This document shows, piece after piece, positions 48,885 through 61,176 of a stretch of DNA of 64,000 nt. The translations under genes were made by a program, and so were the position numbers. The DNA is from Theobroma cacao (taxonomy: Eukaryota > Streptophyta > Magnoliopsida > Malvales > Malvaceae). How positions within the stretch are numbered: position 1 is the first letter of the stretch; each line of letters starts with the position of its first letter. The notes beneath the pieces were generated by a model. The model saw nothing but the letters and a program-made list of their open reading frames with translations, was not told the origin of the DNA and did no database searches. The stretch is from contig NC_030854.1 in NCBI RefSeq assembly GCF_000208745.1, forward strand, positions 13,704,324-13,768,323, in the 5' to 3' direction.

Positions 48885-51321
48885 TATGAGACCTCAACCT
48901 CTATAGGCTTGTATTTAAGCATAAATGTAATAACACGAGCTAGGGGTAGTTTCATCATTTCTTCTAATAAGCTCCTAGAAGAAAGTTTTATGATATTTTA
49001 AGGTCTAAATAGGCATAATAAGGTATTTTGGGTGCAAAAGAGACAAGAGGAGGTAAGAGGAAATTTTTGAAATAAAATAATATTTTATTAATAAAATAAT
49101 ATTAAAATATTAATATTTTATTCAATGCCAAAATTTTTCATGAAGATGGAGTATATTGCCAATCTAAGTGGGGGAGAAGAAGAATGAAAGAATTTTGGAG
49201 AAAAATGACATTAATGGGGTCGCGTATCTTTATTGAGTAAAGATAACGCGGGCAAGTAAATATTTTAATATTATGGAGACACCGTGTTGTAGTACAAACT
49301 TCATACCTTATTTGTACATGTGTAGAAGAAGGTAATAGAAGGAAATTGGAGTTAAATGAGTGATGGGAGGACTAAGTTAAAATGGAAAGAATCAAAAAGG
49401 GTAAAATGGTCATTTTGCATCTCGAGTCAGAATTTTAAGTTTTCGTAAACCCGAGTAGTTTAGATCATTGTGGACCTTGTCCCAGTGTCAAAAGAATAAA
49501 AAGATTACACAAAGGATGGGAGAAAAACAAGTTAACTTGCAAAAGGGCATTTTCGTAATTTCTAAGGGAATTGGATAAGCTTGGGCTATAAGCATCTTGC
49601 TTCTAGTAGCTTCTCACATTTTTTCCAGCAGCTTTTCTCCTTCTTCTCCTTTTCATGTTACTTCCATCTTCCCTGGAAGCTTGATATAAAGCTTTATAAC
49701 TTCTCTCAAATTAGCTTAAATTTTCATGCTTTTGGTGCACCCTTTCATAAATCCTTATGCTCTTCCACTTTATCTCTTTAAAACCCTTGAAAAATCTTGT
49801 TTCCATACTTTCTCTCACTAGTTAGGTGTTTAGAGAGAGAAAAAGAGAAAAAGACCTATAATAGCTTGGGAATTGTTGGGAAGAAATTCAAAGTTACTAA
49901 ACTATCAAGGTTCCAACGAAGCCCCATTATCCTAATTGGACCATTAGGGAGGTTAGAGTTGGCTAAAGGCTCAACTACTACCGGTGAGTGAATTGCATCT
50001 AAAAACTTGTTTTGGGAATGTGAATGAAATTGCACAAAGCATTTGAATGATTTTATACAACTTTATCTTAAAACAAGTGCCTTGGGAACAAGCTTTTGCT
50101 AAATGGTTATATGTTGTGCATGATAGTTGATATTGTGTATGATGACTATAACTGTGTGTGTGCACGATGTGGGGGGATGCACATGTCGGTGATGATGGTG
50201 GTGTGGGAGATGGATAATGATAGTGCCTGTGTGCACGATGTGGGGGGATGTACACGATGGCACTGATTGTGCACGATGTGGGAGGATGCACATGATGGCG
50301 CAGGCTATGTGGACGATGTGGGGGGATGTACATGAGCCGGGTGTGATTATACTGATATTAGTGTTTATCTATGCATTTATATATATACATCTATGTTTAT
50401 GAAATCAAAGTTCATGAGTATGGTATATGATTTTGCATATGTGAATCTTGCATGTTGAACATTGAAAGTTGCTAGTATTGTCAAATTGGTGTTCATTGCA
50501 ACGAGGAATTTGGCTATAGCGAAATGGATTCTCGCTACCGCCAGAAATTCTCAGTGGTGGTACAGTACTGTCACTTTGACAGCGATTTTGACCACCTTTC
50601 AATTAAAACTGGGCAAAGTGATAAACATTAAAGTCGTAGCCCTACCTCTTAGCTTTCGAATGCCTTTTTCTGCAGTGAGAAATGTGCTGTCACGTTGCTA
50701 CCTTGCTCGGGTTCTGATATAATTTCCTCCACTCCCTTATCTTCATGATTGAGCATGGGTCTTTGCAATACTAAGAGTCCACTGATCAATGTCTAAAACA
50801 AGGGGGTTTAAGAAAGAAATTAAACCAAATTGCATTATTTTCAAAACAAGTGCATCATGATTTCCAAATTCTTCCTTATAAATTGCTTGTTCCCTTCCTT
50901 GTTCACTCACTAAGTTTATACTCACCGTTTTCAACTTCATGTTTTCAGATCACAAGATAGTTGGTAACTAGGTCAAGGTGTCTTCATACGTTCGATCCTT
51001 GGTAGGTGTCTCGACATTCAGTAGCTGTATATTCGTCTGAGTCTCTCTATTGGAAGTCGAGTACTCTTTTTTTTTTGTTGTGTATAGATAAACCCAATGA
51101 AAATTATTAACCCATATGTTTAGACAATGTATGTATATTTCAATGAGTATGCCACTATAAAATGGTAATATCTATTACTATTTTGATTCAAAGTTATGAA
51201 ATGTGACTTAGCAAAATTGGATGGGATAATGAGCAGGATAATAGATAGGTTTGCTTAGGCTTAGTGGACTACGTCCATTAGGCCCTTGCATCGGTCATGG
51301 CCCGAAATTTGGGTCGTGACA
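48885..51321 (+). mobile_element. 5' LTR of the family A gypsy element
   Basis: The LTR starts TATGAGACCTC after TTAAT (48880-48884) and ends GGGTCGTGACA at 51321, next to a primer-binding site. Length is 2.44 kb. It carries the GGGTAAAATGGTCATTTTGC module near 49398, a GATGTGGGGGGATGCACATGA minisatellite at 50150-50335, and a decayed palindrome array at 50490-50690. This copy fixes the orientation and 3' end of the whole family. Confidence 0.9.
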
Positions 51322-51325
51322 GACT

Positions 51326-51339
51326 TGGTATCAAAGCCA
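51326..51339 (+). other. Primer-binding site of the family A gypsy element
   Basis: TGGTATCAAAGCCA lies four bases after the LTR end and matches the tRNA-iMet type site TGGTATCAGAGCCA except for one G-to-A change. It shows that 48885-51321 is a 5' LTR. Confidence 0.85.
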
Positions 51340-51540
51340 GGTTGTCTAGATCCTAGGACTTCCTTTGTTGGTTCAGCAGAGAGTCGGGTCTTTATGTGGA
51401 AACTTCAATTGTAAAGTGTGAACCTCGACACATTTTACGACTAAGGGACTGCATAAATTCCTTATCTTAGAAACCACATTTTGCTTTATATATGATTGTA
51501 AATATGTTTAATAATGGGTGTTGCTCTTGTCTAGGTAAGA

Positions 51541-52790
51541 ATGTCGCCTACGACACAAGTTACCCCAAGATGGATGGGGGAGCAAGATGCCCCTAATGAG
51601 ATGACAGATAGGCCATAAGCATCCACCTTGAGAAGTTGAGATAGACGTGGCAGGGCCACTAGGCTAGTGAGGGCGGATACTCTTGTGAGTAGACGAGAGG
51701 GGGGACAGTCCTCGGGCAAAGTGGATGGACAGCCCACTAGGGGCATTACCATTGAGGACTTGGCAACAGGCCTGCAAGGAGTTAATCGGGTTGTAGAGAT
51801 GATGGCAGCCCTTATGGACGATATACAGAAGGTGGTAGAGGAGAGACCTACAGTACAAGAATCCCCTAGCTCTCAAGGATAGGTCGATCGCCAACATCAT
51901 GAGGTTGAGAGCGGACTCTTAGAGATTTCTCTTCCTGATTTTCTTAAGCTCAAGCCTCCATCATTTTCAGGGTTTGATGCATCGGAGAAGCCCTAAATCT
52001 TCTTATAAAAGATGGAGACAATATGTAAAGCTTTGGGATGCTCTAGTGTTAGATTAGTTGAGCTAGTCGCCTTCCAATTAGAGGATGTGGCGCAAGAGTG
52101 GTATAGCTCCTTATGTAGAGGCAGACCGACAGACACAGAATTGTTGACTTGGAGTGAGTTCAGTATAACCTTTCTAGATCGATTTCTATCACTCAGTGTA
52201 CGTAATGCTAGAGCTAGAGAGTTTGATACTTTGGTGCAGACTTCGAGTATGACTGTGTCAGAATACGACATCAAATTCACGCAACTGGCTTGGTATGCTC
52301 CCTACCTCGTTTCTACCAAGGAGATGAAGATTCAGATGTTTGTGGATGGGTTAGTGGAGCGTTGTTTACGGCTGTGGCATCTCGAGATTTCAATACCTAC
52401 TTCGCAACAGTGGATTGTGCTCAGTGGATTGAGATGAGGACCAGTGAGAGTAGGGCTATGAGAGATAGAGCAAAAAGGGCCAAGATAGAGGGTTATCAAG
52501 GCCGTAGAGATTTCAGTAGTGGGATGTCATCTTCTAGCCATCAAGGTCCATAAAGGGGCTCACGATTGCCCCAAAGGGGGAGTGACACTCTTAGCGCTAA
52601 TATTGGAGTAGGACAGAGAACCTTCAGTCTTGGGAGGCAACAAAATTCTAAACAGGGTAGTCAAGTTTCCCACCCTTGTGATACTTGTGGGAGACGACAT
52701 AGTGGACGATGCTTCTATAATGAGAGAGTTTGTTTTGGGTGTGGTTAACTTGGACACATTAAGAGGAATTGTTCGATGGCACATTAATCA
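51541..52790 (+). pseudogene. Family A Ty3/gypsy gag with broken zinc knuckle
   Basis: ATG at 51541 starts MSPTTQVTPRWMGEQDAPNE and meets a TAA after about 25 codons. The core gag region is open at 52012-52437, with [20 protein letters not shown] and a [15 protein letters not shown] block typical of the retrotransposon gag domain. A frameshift near 52400 moves the frame to 52290-52553, with [20 protein letters not shown]. The CCHC knuckle (CFGCG-stop-LGHIKRNC, about 52732-52770) has a TAA between its second Cys and its His. In this family gag packages the RNA into virus-like particles. Several stops make it non-functional. Confidence 0.85.
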
Positions 52791-53001
52791 CTAGATTTTG
52801 TTCGTGGCTCCACCTAGCCAACTTCGTCTGCTCCTTCAGTTGTTACCTTATCTAGTCGGGAGGCTAGTGGATCTAGAGGTAGAGGCGTTGGTACTTCTTT
52901 TCAGGGCAGGCCATCTGGGTTCGGACGTCAAGGTTCTGCCGATATGGGTCAAGCAAGGGTGTTTGCTTTAAAAACCGCAGGAGGCTCAGACATCTAATAC
53001 A

Positions 53002-53346
53002 ATGGTCTCAAGTACTATTTCCGTTTGTAATATGAATGCTCGAGTTTTGTTTGATCTTGATGCTACCCACTATTTTGTTTCTCCATGTTTTGCATCTCGT
53101 TTGGGTAAAGATCATGTAAGAAAAGAAGAACAATTAGTAGTGTCTACTCCTTTAAAAGGGGTATTTGTGGTTGAGTGGGAATATGAGTCTTGTGTAGTAC
53201 GAGTTAAGGACAAAGACACTTTAGTGAATCTAGTGGTGTTAGACACCTTGGACTTTGACGTGATTTTGGGAATGGATTGGCTATCACCCTGCCATGCCAG
53301 TGTGGATTGTTATCACAAATTGGTGAGATTTGATTTTCCCGAGTGA
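53002..53346 (+). pseudogene. Family A Ty3/gypsy aspartic protease region
   Basis: The open frame contains ARVLFDLDATHYFVSP, corresponding to the usual VLFD(S/P)GATHSFVS active-site strand, and later DTLDFDVILGMDWLSPCHAS, the conserved second strand with ILGMDWL. The catalytic triplet D-S/T-G reads D-L-D, so the glycine is an aspartate and the enzyme would be inactive. The frame then shifts by one base relative to the reverse transcriptase that follows at 53393. Confidence 0.85.
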
Positions 53347-53392
53347 ACCCTCATTCAATATTTAGGGGGATAGGAGTAATGCTCCAACCAAT

Positions 53393-54841
53393 TTGATATC
53401 GGCCATGATTACCAGTAGGTTATTGAGGCAAGGTTGTTTAGGATACTTGGCTGTGGTAAGGGATACTCAGGTGAAGGTTGGAGATATAAGCCAAGAGTCG
53501 GTGGTAAATGAGTTCATGGATGTATTTCTCGAGGAACTACCAGGTTTGCCTCTTGAGCGGGAGATTGAATTTTGCATAGATTTGATTCCCGACACTAGAC
53601 CTATATCCGTACCCCCATATAGAATGGCACCTGCAGAGCTTAAAGAGCTTAAGGATCAGTTAAAGGATTTATTGGATAAAGGCTTCATCCGTTCTAGCGT
53701 CTCACCATAGGGAACACTAGTGTTATTTGTAAAAAAGAAGGATGGGTCACTTAGGCTGTGTATTGGTTACCGACAGCTTAATAAAGTGACAATAAAAAAT
53801 AAGTATCCTCTCCCAAGAATAGATGATCTATTTGATCAGCTACAAGGGGCACAATGTTTCTCCAAGATAGATCTGCGATTGCGGTACCATCAGTTAAGGA
53901 TTCGGAGTGAAGATATACCCAAGACCTGATTTCGAACAAGATATGGACATTATGAGTTCTTGGTGATGTCATTTGGGCTTACAAAAGCCCTTGTGGCCTT
54001 TATGGATTTGATGAACTGGGTGTTCAAGCCCTATTTGGACAAGTTTGTGGTAATGTTTATTGATGACATCTTGATCTACTCGAAGTGTCGAGAAGAGCAC
54101 GAGCAATATCTTAAGATAATGCTCCAAACTTTGAGAGATCATCGATTATATGCCAAGTTCTCCAAGTATGAGTTCTGGCTTGAAAGCATTGCATTATTGG
54201 GACATGTGGTATCTAAGGATGGGGTACAAGTTGATCCAAAGAAAGTTGAAGTAGTGGAAAAGTGGCCAAGGCCAATGTCGGTTACGGAGATTAGAAGCTT
54301 TTTGGGTTCGGCTAGCTACTATCGTCGTTTTATGAAGGACTTCTCCAAAATAGTCACCCCTCTGCCTAAGTTGACACGTAAAGATACAAAATTCGAGTGG
54401 TTAGATGCTTATGAGAATAGATTTGAGAAGCTTAAGACCTGTCTCACCATAGCTCCAGTATTAAGCCTACCGCAAGGTATAGGGGGTTACACAGTATTTT
54501 GTGATGCATCACGGGTTAGTTTAGGGTGTGTATTAATGTAGCGGGGGAAGGTGATTGCGTATGCATCTAGGCAACTTAAAAAGCATGAGCAGAATTACCC
54601 CACACACGATTTGGAGATGGCAACAATCGTGTTTGCCTTAAAGATTTGGAGACATTATTTGTATGGTGAGACTTGTGAGATATATACAGATCATAAAAGC
54701 TTGAAGTATATATTTCAGCAGAGGGATCTTAATTTGTGGCAACAGAGATGGATGGAGTTGCTAAAAGATTATGATTGTACTATTATTTACCATCCCGATA
54801 AGGCAACTGTGGTGGCGGATGCTTTGAGTCCAAAATCGATG
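53393..54841 (+). pseudogene. Family A Ty3/gypsy reverse transcriptase and RNase H
   Basis: One frame with three in-frame stops (about 53708, 53927 and 54539). Landmarks in order: [82 protein letters not shown] (the catalytic -DD- box, about 54055-54084), [11 protein letters not shown], then RNase H with [15 protein letters not shown] and [13 protein letters not shown]. These copy retrotransposon RNA to DNA and remove the RNA strand. Motif order RT, RNase H, integrase is Ty3/gypsy. The polymerase active site survives but stops prevent a full product. Confidence 0.9.
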
Positions 54842-55800
54842 GGGAACCTGGAACATCTCTCTGCAGATAGGAGATCCTTGATTAGGGAGATCCATAGTTT
54901 GGGAGACACGAGTGTGCATTTGGAAGCTTCGGGGGCAAATGCATTGCTAGCACATTTTAGAGTGAGGCCTATCTTAATGGACCGAATCAAAGAAGCACAA
55001 AGCAAGGATGAGTTCGTAGCTAAGGCCTTAGAGGACCCTTAAGGAAGGAAAGGAAAGATGTTTACTAAAGGCACAGATGGAGTGTTGAGGTACGGAACTA
55101 GATTATATGTGCCAGATAGTGATGGATTGAGGAGAAAAATATTAAAGGAAGCGCACATGGCAGCCTATGTGGTACATCCAGGGGCTACAAAGATGTATAA
55201 AGATTTGAAAGAGGTATATTGGTGGGAAGGAATCAAGAAAGATGTAGCCAAATTCGTCTCTAAGTGCTTGGTTTGGCAACAGGTTAAGGCCGAGCATCAA
55301 AGGCCTGCAGGACTATTACGACTGTTACCAGTGCCCGAGTGGAAGTGGGAGCGTATTACCATGGACTTTGTAATAGGTTTGACTCGGACTAATGGGGCTT
55401 ATGACTCGATTTGGGTCATAGTAGATCGGTTAATGAAATCAGCCTATTTTCTTTCGGTCAAAATTACATATTAGGCCGCCCAATACGCCCAGCTTTATGT
55501 AGATGAGATAATACGGCTGCATGGCATTCCTATTTCTATAGTATCTGACAGAGGAGCACAATTCACCAGTAGGTTCTGGGAAAAGTTTCAAGAAGCATTG
55601 GGCACTAAGTTAGATTTTAGCACGGCTTTCCACCCACAAACCAATGGCCAGTCTAAACAGACCATTCAGACATTGGAGGATATGTTGAGGTCCTGTGTAA
55701 TAGACCTTGGAGTTAGGTGGGATCGATATTTACTCTTAGTGGAGTTTGCCTACAGCAACAGTTTCCAAACTACATCCAAATAGCACCATTTGAAGCATTA
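54842..55800 (+). pseudogene. Family A Ty3/gypsy integrase, truncated
   Basis: The same frame continues with a zinc-binding-like region (HPGATKMYKDLKEVYWWEGI, then CLVWQQVKAEHQRPAGLLRL), followed by MDFVIGLTRTNGAYDSIWVI, SIVSDRGAQFTSRFW and AFHPQTNGQSKQTIQTLEDM. In the DD35E triad, the two Asp positions remain but the Glu expected in GQSERTIQ is Lys. Stops occur after 55038 and at 55472. Around 55780-55800 the usual APFEAL segment is shifted in frame, and the element then breaks into duplicated flank sequence. The C-terminal part and polypurine tract are absent. Confidence 0.85.
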
Positions 55801-56121
55801 TTTCTTACTCAATAGATTCTTATTTTTTTTAAGGATGTGACTATGTTACTTGCAACAAGAATGATGAGTGTTTCCGCTTGTGCAATTAGATTGCTTGCTT
55901 CCTTAATAAAACAAAGTTTTTGAAATCGATGCTTTACACAATCACATCAATCCACTAAGATCCTACTCCAACAATTGGTATTAGAGTAAGCATTATTGCA
56001 AGTTTTGTTTCTTATATTTATTTTGCATGGTTGGCACATTTGTATATATTTACCTATCTTGATGTGATCAATGTATGGTTGTATTTAATGATGCATGATT
56101 CAAGGTTTTTTCCATATTAAT
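55801..56121 (+). repeat. Second copy of the upstream flank (48564-48884)
   Basis: From TTTCTTACT(C/T)AATAGATTC to CCATATTAAT this copies the end of the copia LTR, its primer-binding site and the start of its leader, up to and including the TTAAT target site. It stands directly between truncated gypsy pol and a family A LTR. By eye it differs from the first copy at a few percent of positions. Confidence 0.9.
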
Positions 56122-57864
56122 TATGAGACCTCAACCTTTATAGGCTTGTAATTAAGCATAGATGTAATAACACGGGCTAGGGGTAGTTTCATCATTTCTT
56201 CTAATAAGCTCCTAGAAGAAAGTTTTATGATATTTGAAGGTCTAAATAGGCATAATAAGGTATTTTGGGTGCTAAGGAGACAAGAGGAGGCAAGAGAAAA
56301 TTTTTGGAATAAAATAATATTTTATTAATAAAATAATATTAAAACATTAATATTTTATTCAATGCCAAAATTTTTCATGAAGAAAGAGTATATTGTCAAT
56401 CTAAGTGGGGGAGAAGAAGAATGAAAGAAGTTTGGAGAAAAATGACATTAATGGGGCTACGTATCTTTATTAAGTAAAGATAACGAGGGCAAGTAAATAT
56501 TTTAATATTATGGGGACACCGCGTTGGAGTACAAACTTCATACCTTGTTTGTACATGTGTAGAAGAAGGTAATAGAAGGAAATTGGAGTTAAATGAGTGA
56601 TGGGAGGACTAAGTTAAAATGGAAGGAAACAAAAAAGGTAAAATTGTCATTTTGCATCTCGAGTCAAAATTTTAAGTTTTCGTAAACCCGAGTGAAAAGG
56701 GTAAAATGTGGGGGGATGTACATGATGGCACTGATTGTGCACAATGTGGGAGGATGCACATGATGGCACCGGCTATGTACACGATGTGGGAGATGTACAT
56801 GAGCCAGGTGTGATTATACTAAGATTGGTGTTTATCTATGCATTTATATATATACATCTATGTTTATGAAATCAAAGTTCATGAGTATGGTATATGGTTT
56901 TGCATATGTGAATCTTGCATGTTGAACATTGAAAGTTGCTAAGTATTGTCAAATTGGTGTTCATTCTAATAAGGAATTTGGCTGCAACGAAATGGATTCT
57001 CGCTGTTGCCAAAAATTCTCTGTGGTGGTACAGTACTGTTAGTTTGACAGCTATTTTGACCACCTTTCAATTAGAATTGGCAAAGTGATAAATAGTAAAG
57101 TTGTAGCCCTGCCTCTTAGCTTTCTAATGACCCAATAAGCATGTCAATTGGGCCCATGTAGTGGATGATATGCTTGAAAAATCGAACCATATGCAAACCA
57201 AGAATTCCTTTTTCTGCAGTGAGAAACGTGCTGTCACATTGCTACCTTGCTCGGGTTTCGATATAATTTCCTCCACTCCCTTATCTTCATGATTGAGCAT
57301 GGGTCTTTGCAATACTAAGAGTCCACTGATCAATGTCCAAAATAAGGGGGTTTAAGAAAGAATTAAACCAAATTGCATTGTTTTCAAAACAAATGCATCA
57401 TGATTTCCAAATTCTTCCTTATAAATTGCTTGTTCCCTTCCTTGTTCACTCACTGGGTTTATACTCACCGTTTTCAACTTCATGTTTTCAAATCATGAGA
57501 CAGCTGGTAGCTAGGTCGAGGTGTCTTCATACATTCGACCCTTTGTAAGTGTCTCAGCATTCAGTACTGTATATTCATCCGAGTCTCTCTGCTGGAAGTT
57601 GAGTACTCTTTTTTTTTTTGTTGTGTATAGATAAACCCAATGAAAATTATTAAGCCATATGTTTAGACAATGTATGTATATTTCAATGAGTATGCCACTA
57701 TAAGATGGTAATAGCTATCACTATTTTGATTCAAAGTTATGAAATGTGACTTAGCAATATTGGATGGGATAATGAGCAGGATAATAGATAGGCTAGCTTG
57801 GGCTTAGTTGACTACGTCCATTGGGCCCTTGCGCCAGTCATGGCTCGAAATTTGGGTCGTGATA
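56122..57864 (+). mobile_element. Second family A LTR of the locus, internally deleted, TSD TTAAT
   Basis: It starts TATGAGACCTC and ends GGGTCGTGATA, followed by TTAAT at 57865-57869, which matches the site left of the 5' LTR (48880-48884). Compared with the 5' LTR it lacks about 780 bases (equivalent to about 49455-50238). At the junction it has about 14 extra bases (AAAAGGGTAAAATG). It has about 80 bases absent from the 5' LTR near 57130-57210. The palindrome array (56965-57240) is heavily decayed. Confidence 0.85.
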
Positions 57865-57869
57865 TTAAT

Positions 57870-59757
57870 TATCCTAAAAAATTTCACATGTAACATTTTC
57901 CTTTTGGCTATGTAACAAGAAGGGTGGCTTATCATCGCCATGTTTTTTTTTTTATTTTTTTTATTTTTCTTTAAATTTATTTAACTGGGAAAGGTTATGT
58001 AATTTTAATATTACTTGATGTATTTGGTGCATCCATGGAGAAATAAGTTGAAAGCCAAAAGGAAAAAGGTAATTAGATAATATTTGGTCAATTTAACTTT
58101 TTTTATGATTATTAATTTTTTTAAGAAAAAGAGTTTTTCTTATATTAAAATTTGGTTATTATAAAAAAATATATTTTTTTATTTAAAAAAAAANAGTTGA
58201 AAGCCAAAAGGAAAAAGGTAATTAGATAATATTTGGTCAATTTAACTTTTTTTATGATTATTAATTTTTTTAAGAAAAAGAGTTTTTCTTATATTAAAAT
58301 TTGGTTATTATAAAAAAATATATTTTTTATTAAAAAAAAGAAGGGAGGGTGGGGTGTATTTTCGGGTAGCATAGTCCCTTGTTGTGTGCTATTCTGTGTG
58401 TTGCTAGCAGTAACGCACAAGGTGCTGCTAGGTGCAGCAACAAGTGTTGCTGTAAATGTGTAGCCCACCCTTGGGCTATTGGGCAACAGCCCGTTAAGTT
58501 GGGCCCTTTCCAAATTTTTTTAATAAATTAATTTTTAAAATATATATATTCTTAAACATTTTCCAAATTTTATTTTTTTCATTTTTGAAAAATTAACATT
58601 TTAGCCTTGGATTGAAAATTATTTTATTTTGCTATTAATTAATGAGATTAATTAAGTGGGTAAAATAAAATTATTTTCTCAAATTGGGTTAAAATTAAAT
58701 TTAAAATTGTGGATTTTAAATAGTCATAAAAATCAAAAGAGTGCCAAATGGATGTGATTCTAGTAAGCAGTGGAAGTAAGCAAGATTGAAGAGAATTACA
58801 AATTGTATTTTTTTTTTATTTTTTCTAGAATGGACATTAATGTGGGTTATTATTATTATTATTATTGTTGTTATTATTATTATTATATGTATCTATATGA
58901 ATGATATTAGATATTATTTGTATGCTTGAAAACATGTTATCTAAAATTAAGATGCCGACTACTTTTAACGAATGCCATGCATACATTATATATTTTAGTT
59001 TAAAAAGAGTTTTATGTTATGAGATGCATAATGAATATAGGAAAATAAATCACATCTAGACAAGATGGTAATATGGAGTTAGTTATATACTAAAAGCGTT
59101 TAGTTGGAAACATAACCAAGCCCATAATTTGACTTAGGATATTCTAAATATGCACCTAGAAAATCTAGTAAAAAGTCAATCAAAATCGTAAGTATAAAAA
59201 TACTGAGTGGGAAAGGATGCTAGTAATCCTAGAGTCCACAGTCTCCATTGTTGGCCCATTGGCATGTGAAACATGTTACTCCCTACAAGCGGACATGAAT
59301 CTAGATCATGACGGACTGGGTCTCCAAAAGGATAAATCCTTTTAGGTGGATTATGAAGTGAGACCTCCCACAGAGGCTTACTAATTAAGGAGCTTAAAAA
59401 AATGAAACAATGGTTATTACATTCAACACGAATTTAGTATTAACTTGCCTATAGTAGCTCTGTTAGTAAACTTCGTGGACCAAATAAAGGAGCTCCTTAA
59501 CTATGTTAAGTATGAAGATACTAAGTAGCATAGTTAAGTGGGAGAGTCCTAATTTGCCTGGTAATAAATTCTCACAGCCCACAGTCGGTTAATTTATTAC
59601 AAAACGATAAATGACTGTGGAACTAATAATACAATTTATAGGGTTTCATATATTGTCATCATGCATACATGCATCATGAAATGTTCAAATCCCATAAATA
59701 ACTAGTATGCTTACATAATTTCAAATGTACTTTCAGAAACATATCTGCATCACAAAT
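57870..59757 (+). mobile_element. Copia element leader region
   Basis: This continues 48737-48884 after the gypsy insertion. It is noncoding and holds poly-T runs, the 150-base tandem repeat at 58045-58340, and a TTATTATTATT microsatellite near 58848-58885. No splice signals or conserved frames were noted. The assignment to the leader rests on position between the primer-binding site and gag; a second element could be hidden here. Confidence 0.5.
58045..58340 (+). repeat. Exact-looking 150-base direct repeat with an N at the joint
   Basis: The block AGTTGAAAGCCAAAAGGAAA... (58045-58193) is repeated at 58195-58340 with almost no differences, and a single N (58194) separates the copies. Low-complexity A/T runs end both. 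A joining error between overlapping contigs is the likely cause. Confidence 0.85.
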
Positions 59758-60600
59758 ATGAATCCACTTTCAATTTTGCCGAACAAATACACTTTGAATG
59801 GTGATAACTACACTAAATGGAAAAGAAACCTTCATATCCTTTTTAATTATGACAAGATCACACGGGTTCTTTTCTGACCATGAGCTTGAAGCACTAACTC
59901 CCTAATCAACTCCACAAGATATTAAATATCATAAAAAATGGCATGATGCAAATGACTTGGCTAAATGCTATATATTAACCTCCATGAACAGTATATTGCA
60001 AAAGTAGCATGAAGGCATGGGCAATGCTACTGACATAATGTTCCACCTACATGAGATGTTTGGTACAAAAACAAGGTCTACTAAGGTGAAAGCACTTAAT
60101 GCTTTTAAGAACCTTAAGCAGAAACTTGGGAAGCCACTTAGAGATTACATGCTAAAAGTGATCTCTTGTCTTAATAAGGTAAAATTAAATAGTGTTGAGA
60201 TAGATGCAGAAACACAAATATCAATGATTGTTCATAGCTTGAATTCATCATTTTCACAGTTCAAATTAGATTATGAATTGCACATTAAGGATTGCACCCT
60301 AAGTAGGTTAATGAATGATCTCCAACATGTAGAAGAGGTTTTTGCTTTGAAAAAGAAGCTTGAAGCGCATGCAGTTTCCACTTCTAAGCCCAAACCCAAA
60401 GGTGAAAAGAAGATAGCTAGAAATAAAAAGACCTCTAAGGGCTCAATGGCAGTAAAGAAAAAGCCCATGAAGTAAAAGACTTTTTCAAAAGACAACACCA
60501 AAGGAAAATAGTTCCATTGTAGTGTGAAAGGACATTGGACAAGGTTTACCTTGAAGAAATCTAGAAGAGTAAATAAGATATAGGTTTTCTAAATATGTTA
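59758..60600 (+). pseudogene. Ty1/copia gag with degenerate zinc knuckle
   Basis: ATG at 59758 gives MNPLSILPNKYTLNGDNYTK, then WKRNLHILFNYDKI and a TGA. A frame change leads to the open stretch 60017-60475, with FHLHEMFGTKTRSTKVKALN, KQKLGKPLRDYMLKV and MIVHSLNSSFSQFKLDYEL, the gag core of plant copia elements (UBN2-like). The knuckle region, near 60510-60560, reads FHCSVKGHWTRFTLKK, so the first and last Cys of CX2CX4HX4C are lost. It is non-functional. Confidence 0.8.
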
Positions 60601-60608
60601 GAAGCCTA

Positions 60609-61157
60609 TTTAGTGGTTGATTCTATGGATACTTGGATAGTAGATTCTGGAGCCACTAACCATGTTTGTAATTTTTACAGGGGTTTCAAGAAAGGAGAAA
60701 ACTAGGTAAAGGGTAGTTTCGGATGAGGATGGCAAATGGTACATTCATTTCAGCATTAGTAGTGGGAGCCATTATTCTTTAATTTCCTTATGGTCGTAGC
60801 TTAGTTTTGAAAAATGTTTATGACATTCCAAAGACTTATAAAAATTTGATTTTTGTCTTTTATTTAATAAATTATGGATATTCAGTTTATTTTAGTGAGT
60901 CACTCACTATTTATTTGAATAAGGATTTTATTTGTTTTGGAATTGTAAGATATAATCTTTATTTCCTTGAGTTTGTGAGTTATTCTACAAATGCTATAAA
61001 AGCAATACGATTTAAAACTGAAAGAGTCAAAGAATCTAATATAAATCAAAATTATCTTTTGCATCTGTGTTTAGGTCATATCAATCAAAATAGACTAAAT
61101 AGGCCTATTAAGGATGGTGCTTTACCAAACATGGTTGAGGGTCCTTTGTTAGTATGA
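60609..61157 (+). pseudogene. Ty1/copia protease and pre-integrase region
   Basis: A short frame carries DTWIVDSGATNHVCNF, the copia aspartic protease active site with an intact DSGA. It is soon stopped. The next frame (60807-61157) ends with YLLHLCLGHINQNRLNRPIK, the GAG-pre-integrase HHCC-type segment (usually LWH.RLGH). The regions are in different frames, so no polyprotein can be made. Confidence 0.8.
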
Positions 61158-61176
61158 GTCTTGTATTGAATTTAAA

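Noticed and set aside
52560..52784. Antisense frame over the gypsy gag
   Set aside because: Opposite-strand shadow of the zinc-knuckle region with no features of its own.
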